DNA of 64,000 nt from Periconia sp. R9002 (Eukaryota; Ascomycota; Dothideomycetes; Pleosporales; Periconiaceae). Within the stretch, counting starts at the first letter, position 1, and each line of letters starts with the position of its first letter. Below, piece by piece: positions 56,090 through 64,000 of the stretch. Location of the stretch: NCBI GenBank assembly GCA_023627715.1, contig JAMAHW010000029.1:248001-312000 (forward strand), written 5' to 3'. Under the pieces are notes generated by a model. That model ran no database searches. It saw only the letters and a list, made by a program, of their open reading frames with translations, and was not told the origin of the DNA. The position numbers and the translations under genes were made by a program.

Positions 56090-56865
56090 GTTTGTTCAGT
56101 GTTCTTCCTCTTCACGTTCTCATACTACTACATCCCCAAAGGTATGGTGTGTGACACTCCACACACTGTGCAATGCACGACTTGAGTGGTGGCTTTTGTG
56201 TCTCCGATCAAAACCGAAATCAACAATATCGTCCAATTACGAATCGCAGTCTCGCAAGAGTCGCGTGTCAATATCACTGGGTAAGCCATGCATATCTTTT
56301 CCTGTTTTTCACTTTCCCGTCTCCTTGCCAACACTGCTTTCAGAACGGTGGATCCTGTTGGAGGATGTTGAGGATTCAGGTGATATATTTCGGACATGGT
56401 GGGTCCAGGTGGATGGTTCCAGGGATCATAGCTATATGCTCTCCCTTCCGTGCTCCAATGTGAGCCTACCCAATGTGTCCAATTGCTCCACAATCATGCA
56501 GAGTATTTCTTATACCAAAGGAGCTTTCTTCAATTGTACGATAACGATCACCCAAATGAACAAAATCACCCCCAAACGGTCAATCCCATTAGTCATTATA
56601 CATAAAGCTCGCATGACCATTGAATGGTATCACAAATCGCGACTCCCTGCCCACCTCGCGTACTGACGCTCTCTTCGACTACTGAGCCATCCCAGAACAA
56701 GTAATCAGGTAATTGTGGACATGGACTGTGTGGTTTTCATCGCCACTGGCTCTACTTCAAAGATGTCGTTCGTAGCACCGAATTTGCTCTGAAAGCAGCG
56801 TGCTCCAACGCTTTCTTTCTTGTATCTGCCAAGATGTGATTTGGGGTCCCATGTGCTAAATCAGT
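56090..56865. other. Region between convergent genes
   Basis: 3' flanks of the PWI and PTC7-like genes. A 222-codon frame running through it from within the PWI gene has no family features. Confidence 0.5.
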
Positions 56866-58206
56866 TCAACCCGTTTCCATCCGCTGTTTACATTGAGCTG
56901 CGACAACGCTAATATCGTCGAGTTTTCCTACGGATGTGTAAGTATAGTACGATTTGACATCCGTCACGGTGGTTCACGTACCGCCTTCGATCGACAAGCC
57001 CTCGTCGATGGCTCTCTCCATGTAGGGACTCTCTGCAAAAGGATCCTCGGCAATAGCCCTCGCGGCATTAACCAGTTCTCGCGCAACGAATGACATGCCT
57101 TCTGCATAGCTCTGTTCACCTGGTTCTTTATCCGTACCCTTGAGGTCAGTCTTGTTCCTCCACTTCTCCATGCTATTGATGACGTTTTCGACGACTTCGT
57201 GCTCCCATAAATTGTCTACTACACCATCTGTCATGGCAATAATAACATCATCTTCCTCGAGTTCCACGAGGTCTAGAACTGCATTTTCGGTCGGTGTGTC
57301 GGGACTGTTGGTCCCCAGCTGGCGTGGACAATCGAACCAGTGCCATTGCTCCGTCGTCTTGAATATGACTTTGCTGTTTTTAGGACGTACAACGAGTATC
57401 TGCGAGTCCCCCAATTGTGTCACATACAGCAGAGGACGTGGAGGGCTGGTATTCGTAGCGCTGAGCAAAGCCCCACAAGCGGTAGTGGTACCATACCACT
57501 CGTTGGGTTTCGAGGTGGCACTTTTGGTATGCTCGAAAGCGGCTTGCAGATATGCCACGGGATCGGGAGGATTGTCCGGCGAGTAGACGGCTCGGTCCGT
57601 TTCCAAGGACCAGAAGTGGAGGATCAACCGAGACCAAAGCCTGATCCTGCGTCAGTTTCTACAGTAGCGTCACAGATGTACTCTTCGAGTCGCGAGGGGA
57701 TTCAATCCGTACGCAGCATGACCCCTCTCCCGCGTTGACCAGGCTCCCACACCATCGTTTGCCCCAATGAAGTTATCACTAACCAATACCGCATCGTCTC
57801 CGTTCGTGATACCCCTAATCATCTCCCCGTCTACCTGAGGTCTCCGGTCCCGACTCTTATTATGCGTGCTAAGCGGTTCGGAGAAACTCGTGGAAGGTAG
57901 AGACGTGAACGGAGGCGGGAACGGGCGCGAAGGTCGTTTAGCATAGAGTGCATACCCGGCCTCGAAGTAAAACGGAGGCTTCGACTTTGGTGGGGAAGCA
58001 TCGCTCGGGACCGGAGTAGTTGTGCCCACACGAGGTTTTTGAGGCTGCCGGGGTTGAGAGGAGGAGATATGCCGCGTCGTCACGGATCGCGATAGCAGAG
58101 AGATACGGTTTGGCCAACGACCCGGTGAGGGGTGCGTTGTCCGGCAGGATGCGGAGAGCTGGTTGAGCAGGACGCCGATAGAGACATTGAGTGGGCGCGG
58201 GACCAT
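56866..58206 (-). CDS. PTC7: Mitochondrial PP2C-type protein phosphatase, PTC7-like
   Basis: Exons 58206-57713, 57640-56982 and 56927-56866 (introns of 72 and 54 nt) give 404 residues. A metal-dependent Ser/Thr phosphatase of the PTC7/Azr1 branch, which in yeast acts in mitochondria, for example on coenzyme Q biosynthesis. The N-terminus is Arg/Ser-rich and acid-free for about 60 residues, a likely presequence. Core motifs: NGDDAVLVSDNFIGANDGVG (metal-binding Asp), TRERGHAA|LWSRLILHFWS, PNEWYGTTTACGALL, YVTQLGDSQILVV, DVIIAMTDGVVDNLWEHE, and GGKLDDISVVAAQC (last metal Asp) from a 62-nt final exon that is easily missed. The first intron has two candidate acceptors six bases apart (CAGGATCAG); the downstream one gives the conserved HAALWSRL. 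Confidence 0.92.
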
Positions 58207-58786
58207 CCCGAAGGAAAGCGTGCGATAGGGACGCGGTCGTCCTGTGTGGACCGTCAGAGGTGCATGAGAGTTGATGTGGAGGTATAAGCGTGCTGGTCGG
58301 AGTTATGATGTCGCGGTTCGGAACGGTTTATCGCTGTTTCATAGGGCTGATTAGGTACGCTTTAGCCTTAAATATGACGTTCACACATTGTTGACTCTGG
58401 GGTCCGCGCGATCTTGCAATGTCCATCATTGCTTCAAAGGGGTTGCATGCTACTCCTATAGTGCACTATATTTACAATTGAGGACGTCAAAGTTGAGTTC
58501 TGCGATAAAATCAGAGCATATTTGGACATAGAAGACATACGAGCGTCATGCATCACCGTTACAAGCGCCATTTTTTTATTAGTTCCTGTTCAGGCTGAAA
58601 CGTTTGTCCGAGCATGAGGTGTGGTTAAATCCTATTCGAAAACTATGATCGAGTGAACAAAAGATGTTGAAATTTTGCCTCCTGGGGGTTTTACACATGT
58701 AATGCATCCTGCAAGCCCTTAACGCCTTAGCAATGCCAGTCCTACAACCCCTCCGCCCCCTTCCTTTAGATGATGTCTGGCGACAC
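58207..58786. other. Intergenic region, no gene seen
   Basis: Promoter of the PTC7-like gene and 3' flank of the CBS gene; AT-rich in the middle. Confidence 0.5.
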
Positions 58787-59343
58787 CTACGCTCTCCTCT
58801 TGAAAAACCCCTCCAAATCATCCCTTGTAGCCACTCCGAGCACAAATTTACGACTCCCATCTGTGACAACCGCAAACTCTTGCTTTCCACTTCCATCTAC
58901 GCCTCCATTGAAGAACTCCTCGAGCTCCTCCAGCGGTGTTTCCAGGGTTATCACTTTGTATCGTGTGCCTCGTCGCCTAAACTTCTGCATGGCCTCCGAA
59001 ACGGGGTCTGTGTCCTTCACTTTGCCTTCTTTGAGCAGCTGTTGGAGGCGCGGAATACTGAGATATCCTAGCAGCGCGCGATTTGCTTCGGCAGTCACAG
59101 TCAAATGTGTGTAATCACGTTCGAGACCAGACATGAGGGCGGATGAAATTGAGGTAGAGGGCCGGACAGAGAGAGCGGGCGGTGGATCAAGATCCTCTAC
59201 TGTTGCCTTTGTACACATGGTTAGCCAATGCGCGCAAGACGGTGGAATGAGAGACAAACACCACGATATTTGTTCGCCCATAATGACTGGTAGTCTCCAT
59301 TCGAGGCTCCGTCGGTGGCTTCAACAGGTTGTTCGGTCGTCAT
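58787..59343 (-). CDS. CBS-domain-pair protein
   Basis: Exons 59343-59260 and 59206-58787 over a 53-nt intron give 167 residues. The join makes NKYRG|ATVEDLDPPPAL, then SVRPSTSISSALM, ERDYTHLTV, ALLGYLSIPRLQQLL, MQKFRRRGTRYKVITLETPL, EFAVVTDGSRKFVLGVATR and the end DLEGFFKRRA. This is a stand-alone pair of CBS motifs, a fold that usually senses adenine nucleotides; the fungal members are small and uncharacterised. The intron uses a GTTTGT donor and an AAG acceptor (TACAAAG|GCA) with a GGCTAACC branch site 13 bases before it; no other site restores the conserved YRGATVEDL. Without splicing the frame runs to an ATG at 59281, which would give an incorrect N-terminus. Confidence 0.87.
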
Positions 59344-60062
59344 GGCTACGAGGAGGGGTTGGTGGGGTAGCTTGTGTCTCAACGAGCTTATGTCGAATGC
59401 CAGTGTATAATTTGTACGCTAGCTGTGCACGGATCATATGTGAATGTACAACTAAGCATGTACTTACCTGTACTCCAAACAAGTTGACGGCGGAGTTTAA
59501 GACCAGGTGTCTGCATCACTAAAATATCCACATGTTTAAAATGAGACAGTGTGACATTCTTGCGACAGACATAGTATCATAGTAATCCAAGTTCTACAAC
59601 ATCCTTCCCACACGTAGAAACACCAATTGATAGGTATGAAATATGGATACAGTAAAAATTTGTATACCACAAATACTGGGGCCTTTTAGTTACATACTGC
59701 GCTTAAGGAGACCGATGTTATCGCTACATATATAAGCTTCTACGGTATGTACCTGTTGTCCTATTATGTACCACTCAAATGCCGTTGTTTTTTTGGTTGC
59801 ATCTGGATGTAAGCGTTGGCCAACCACCACTTTGTTGGACTTTGTTTGGGATGGCCTGTACTTTTTGTGCATCACGGCGATATTAACGGCATTGTGTATA
59901 CTTCATAAAGCACTGAATTTGGGTAATCTCGAGACAACTTCCGCCAGGAACATTCCAGCCTCGTGAAACCGAACTTTATTTCTGGGAGGGTATCATCTTG
60001 GACCTCACAAAGCCAGCGCTAAGACAGGTCTCTCAATTCGTGTTTGAATTTTTAAGCTTCAT
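59344..60062. other. Intergenic region, no gene seen
   Basis: Promoter of the CBS gene and 3' flank of USB1; AT-rich, no coding or RNA feature recognised. Confidence 0.5.
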
Positions 60063-61141
60063 TCACCCCAGTCCAAGCAGACCGCCTTTTGTCCCAAGAC
60101 CTACCTTTCTCAACCCCAAATCAACGCTATGCACTGTACTTCCAATCTTTACCTTGACGTTGTCGAAGGTGGGCTCCAAAGTAGCCACGAGTTTTGACAC
60201 GTCCAGCTCACTGACCAGTTTGATACAAGCTGCATCTGGTTCCGCAAGATTCCAAGCAATGCTGACGTGGAAGTACTCAGTGTGGTCGAGCTCATTGGTG
60301 AACCGTTTATCAGAAGAATTTCTTGTCGCCCTCTGTGACTGGCTATAACAGGCTTCATTCTGCATGGGACCGTCGCCTTTACCGCCAACATATAGACCCG
60401 GATGACCAGTCTGGCGAGTGGCATAATTACACGCGTCAAGCAGTCTGTTTAGTTCGTCTTGTGGTGGCCTTTCAGCGACAAGGACTAAGAACCATCTGTT
60501 GCGGTCGTAATTGGACACCCATTTAATTTTTGAGAATCGCAAGCTGAACGGTTTGACCATAGACGTGCGAAGCGCAGATGTCAGGGTCTCAAGAAACGTT
60601 TCTCTGCCATCCGTGTTGATCTGCAGAGTGCGTGACAGTGAAACATGAAGTGGCAGTGGGGTGCCCAAAGGAGACAGCAACGAAGGAATGATATCTGGGA
60701 GGACTAGCACCTTCTTTCTGCCGTCATTCTCGTGCTTGATGGAGGTCTTGACCTGGTCTATAAGATGATGTAATGACTGGGATTCTGGCTGTGACGGGAC
60801 CCCTCGAGTACGTTAGCCCAATTCTAACATTTATAGTTCCACATGCCATTTTAAGGAGTGCACATACACTCTAGGTAGACGTGACTGGGCCATTTCCCCT
60901 CGACGTGTGGGACTGCACGCTTACGTCCGCCATGGAGGCTGGGGTCATCGCTGGTGCTGATACGCGCGTTCACAGCATATAAGTCGTGGAATGCTGCCGG
61001 GAGCGGAGGCAGCTCGGCGCTCCTTTTGCGCTTCGCGGAGCGGGTCACGGACAAACCGGCTTTGGCGGAGGAAGCGGAGGAAGGAGGCTGGGGGGTTGCA
61101 TCATCTTCCTGGTCAGAGTCCGAATACTGGACGAGGCTCAT
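60063..61141 (-). CDS. USB1: U6 snRNA phosphodiesterase Usb1/Mpn1
   Basis: Exons 61141-60868 and 60802-60063 give 337 residues. Usb1 is a 2H-family 3'-5' RNA exonuclease that trims the oligo(U) tail of U6 snRNA and leaves a protected end. The N-terminus is acidic then basic (SDSDQEDD, RSAKRKRS). Core: VEGKWPSHVYLEW across the junction, LPLHVSLSRTL with the first H-x-S (His144, Ser146), NYDRNRWFLVL, and TEYFHVSIAW with the second H-x-S (His270, Ser272). The 65-nt intron has a GTATGT donor, a GGGCTAACG branch site and must end in GAG (CTCGAG|GGGTCC); the later CACAG breaks the frame. The extreme C-terminus (from about GLRK) may be changed by a further GTAGGT donor there. Head to head with PAL1. 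Confidence 0.9.
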
Positions 61142-61623
61142 GATACCTAGGGGTGTTGGCTGGTGACTTCAGCTACGTAGGCACACAACGGCATAATAAA
61201 TCGATAATGACCATTAAAATTATTTGACGGTTTGGGCGCTCAAAATCTCATGGTCCGTGCGCTTCCCGCTTCCTAGGTGGGTGGCTCCACCATGACGTAC
61301 ACGTGGGATAGGCCGGTTTGGTTTGGTGAGAGAACAGTGGGCAGATAGCGAGGACGGAAAGAGGTGATGTGCGCACCGATGACATGACTTACGCGTACCT
61401 GTGTTAAAGCCTGTCAAGATGCCTCCGTTCCTACCCTTCTACCTATTTAGCCATTGATCTCTCTTCAACACCCTCTGCCACTAACATTCACATCCTCCTC
61501 TCCCCAAAGTCCCTACCTGCTTGCTCTCCCCATCGCGCCTGACTTACATACATTCAAACACGCATATAGAACTAGCCTTCTGTATCTTCTTAGTTATTCA
61601 GCACACAGAACCCTCATCCCATC
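61142..61623. promoter_or_regulatory. Divergent promoter, USB1 and PAL1
   Basis: 482 bp between divergent start codons. Pyrimidine-rich toward the PAL1 side (about 61430-61620), as expected for a fungal leader. Confidence 0.5.
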
Positions 61624-62870
61624 ATGGGTGGTGGAGACAAGTTCTCAGTTCAAGTAAGTATCCTTTCTTTCCCTTTGCGGATACGAAACGGGCCTGATCT
61701 GACGCTGACGTGCATCCCAAGGCGCAACATGCCCTCATCGACCCCCTGGTTGAACCCGATCCAAGTGATGAAACAGGGCTGAACACTCATTTTCGATCAA
61801 CGTTTGCTCCCCGCGCCGAACTTCCATCCCCGCCGAACTCTGCCGGCAAAGGTAGTCCTTCCGTCAGCATCCGACCTCAAAGCACCGGCACCTCTGTCGA
61901 AACCAATCCCTATCGCCGTTTAAGGGCATCTTCTGTGACCAAGGAACCGGGAGTGCAAGTTTCCGGAACCTCACCGAGGAAGACTTACAACAACTCCTCC
62001 CATTACCCTTCACCCCCAAATTCTGCAAGCCCAAGCAGGGAGCACTTCTCGGGCTATCGCAATGAGGCTTTTGGGTCTCTTAGCAGCGGAGGTCGTCCCA
62101 GAAGATCTAGCCAGCCCAATCCATTCAATGATCCTTCACAGCAAAGTAAAAGTATATCCCGTAGTGGGTCTCTACGCGAGCGATATCCTGGTGATCTGAG
62201 CCATCGTCCCCTCGACGTCATCAAAAAAGACACCAAAACAGCCCATCGCGCCCACCATCTTCGGAAAAAGAACTTCCAGGGAGCCGATGTCATTGATCGT
62301 CTAGACAAAACAACACCAAGCTACCACCATGAGGGCCCTTATGACGCAGCAAGCCTAGCTCGAAACTTGAGCTACACTCACAGCCCTGTGGCAGCTGTCC
62401 AAGATTCCAATGAGGAAGCGCTAAAAGCCACGCCCAGAGAAAACATCATCGACTCTGTGACTAAGCATCATCCATTGGATGGCACAGCTGTGATCCCGCC
62501 AGGATGTGCCGATAGATTCGGTCGGGTCTATGATTACCAGGAAGGTGCAGATCTCATGCGTGAGCCTGGATTTGATTACAAACGCTGGCCTGGAGTCCAA
62601 TATCATCCGGATGACTTGAAAGGCAAGGGCGAACCGTCCTTCACCATTGACAGAGCTCTTAAAGAGCACAAAATGTACGGAGAGTCTGGTACTGAGATGC
62701 AAACCCGCCGCCGTAATTTTAGCCTGGGTGCCAAAGATCGACCCCATGATAATGCGGCCGAAGGTGTCAATGGAGACGGATTGGGTCGAAGTAACACTAC
62801 TGGGAAGAGCATGGGCACCACTTTAAAGAAGCGATTCGGTAGTCTTCGTCGACGCAAAGCAGACACCTAG
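61624..62870 (+). CDS. PAL1: Pal1-family cell morphology protein
   Basis: Exons 61624-61653 and 61722-62870 over a 68-nt intron give 392 residues. The 10-residue first exon MGGGDKFSVQ joins AQHALIDPLVEPDPS. After a Ser/Pro-rich region comes the Pal1 domain (about 180-345): HRPLDVIKKDTKTAHRAHHL, RKKNFQGADVIDRLD, YHHEGPYDAASLARN, SNEEALKATPRENIIDSV, HHPLDGTAVIPPG, YKRWPGVQYHPDDLKGKGEP. The C-terminus is basic (LKKRFGSLRRRKADT), suited to membrane association. In fission yeast Pal1 localises to growth and division sites and is needed for cylindrical shape; budding yeast relatives act in endocytosis. The intron has a GTAAGT donor and needs an AAG acceptor (CCCAAG|GCGCAA), the only AG before the conserved start of exon 2. 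Confidence 0.93.
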
Positions 62871-64000
62871 GAGAGTCGTCGCTCTCGAAGTACTTCATGC
62901 ACATCTTTCCTTGGTAATCTGGAACAGGGCCGAATGCATGATTGCAGCCAATAGTGGACTTTTTTCTCCGGTGCGAGTTCCGGTTCCGACTTTTCTTTTA
63001 GTGTATGCAGGTACTCAGCTAGGCACAGTACATTCATCTTGCATATGATAGACCATGCAAAAAGTAATGGATGGATTTTGGTATATGTAATTTCTCCTGT
63101 AGAACTATGATGCGGCATGAATTGATGTTTTTTTTTTCCAACCCGCCTAGTACAATGTCGATCGTAATGTTCCAAACAGTGGAGACTCTCGTCATGATCA
63201 CCACAAGCAGGAATATACCACTCTGCAGTTATCCTTCCGTTTGATATTCCGTGGGAAACTTAATTCGGGTTTGACGCGTGCCGCGACACTTTGCAAATGC
63301 AGGGTCGATGTCAAGCACATGGCCGATACCCCTGTCTATGTAAGGCGAGGCAACCAAGAAAGTTCTGTAGTGATAGATCCAGCATGATCTGGCAGATGCA
63401 CAATCCGCCTTCACATCCATACATGCACATGTGTACTACCTGAAGCTTGAAAAATAGAATTTGAGATTAGATCCTCGTCTTCGTCTACCGAAGTAAAAAT
63501 TGCCGCAATTAAAGATCGTAGTCGATCCCAAAGATGCATTGAATACAGATAATAGCGAGTGGTTGTATCTATCTCATTGACCCTCTATATTTTCAAATTG
63601 TTGGATGCTGGTAACGTTCAATAAATCAACTGTCGAGATGTTCCACCACAAACCCTGGTTTAATTCACGAACAAAATGAATAAACTTGAATCACCATATA
63701 CAGATACAAATGTAATGCAACATACAACGGATGCAGCTTTCCGTCAAACATTTCAAGGCGCATGTACCAGAGGTGCATTAAGTGCAGCACAAAGTGGATG
63801 ATACTGACACGTGATTGACGAAAATAGCACGCTAGCGCGATCAGCCGAGACTCTCGAACATGTCCACCTGGGCACTACTTGGTAGTTATCACATCCAACT
63901 CTACCTTGCATGGTATTCTAGCCTACTCTATTATGATTTTCCGAAGACCGAAATGAAGAGCAACCGCATCGAATACGAATCTCGTTCAGTTTTACGCCGC
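62871..64000. other. 3' flank of PAL1; no gene seen to the window end
   Basis: AT-rich with a T10 run near 63127. Short frames on both strands show no family features. Any gene beyond 64000 would be outside the window. Confidence 0.5.

Noticed and set aside
55998..56666. Plus-strand open frame of 222 codons at the end of the PWI gene
   Set aside because: It starts inside the RS-domain coding sequence in another frame and has no conserved features; the PWI protein ends at a clear stop at 56089.

Overview
The window looks like nuclear DNA of a filamentous ascomycete (Pezizomycotina). Evidence: short spliceosomal introns (mostly 49-72 nt) with CTAAC-like branch sites; fungal-only families (Pal1, a class IV chitin synthase, the Skt5/Chs4 activator, a bZIP-DUF3425 regulator, an FSH hydrolase); and long pyrimidine-rich leaders. 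I cannot fix the class or genus from sequence alone. There is one 10-base assembly gap (3933-3942). I saw no transposon, RIP-degraded block, rRNA, tRNA or CRISPR array.

Layout. 1-3.2 kb: 3' half of a POT/PTR peptide transporter and a 2EXR/F-box-like protein. 3.2-11 kb: a gene-poor tract with a recurrent 9-mer (GTACTGTAC or its complement) leading into a DHDPS-family aldolase. 14.9-19.5 kb: a DLH/SnoaL-like protein, an FSH serine hydrolase and a bZIP-DUF3425 factor. 20-26 kb: SNARE Sec20 divergent from mitoribosomal mL53, inorganic pyrophosphatase, and a disordered conserved protein. 29-36 kb: a glycine-rich RRM protein, a membrane-anchored S33/TAP-like hydrolase and a WD40-like protein. 38.9-47.4 kb: class IV chitin synthase and its prenylated activator Skt5/Chs4, head to head. 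48.7-52.5 kb: Aro8-like aminotransferase, OST subunit Ost2/DAD1 and a TMEM14 protein. 53-62.9 kb: a Pro/Glu-rich repeat protein, a PWI/RS splicing factor, PTC7-like mitochondrial PP2C, a CBS protein, Usb1 (U6 processing) and Pal1.

Most genes are unrelated housekeeping functions. The main functional coupling is the chitin synthase and its activator sharing one 2.7 kb divergent promoter. Pal1, also a cell-shape factor, lies about 14 kb further on. Two genes act in pre-mRNA splicing (PWI/RS protein, Usb1). Several introns need non-canonical sites (one GC donor, three AAG and one GAG acceptors), so automatic gene models here are likely to be wrong in places. All exon joins were made by reading splice signals, frame and remembered family conservation; none is confirmed by transcripts.
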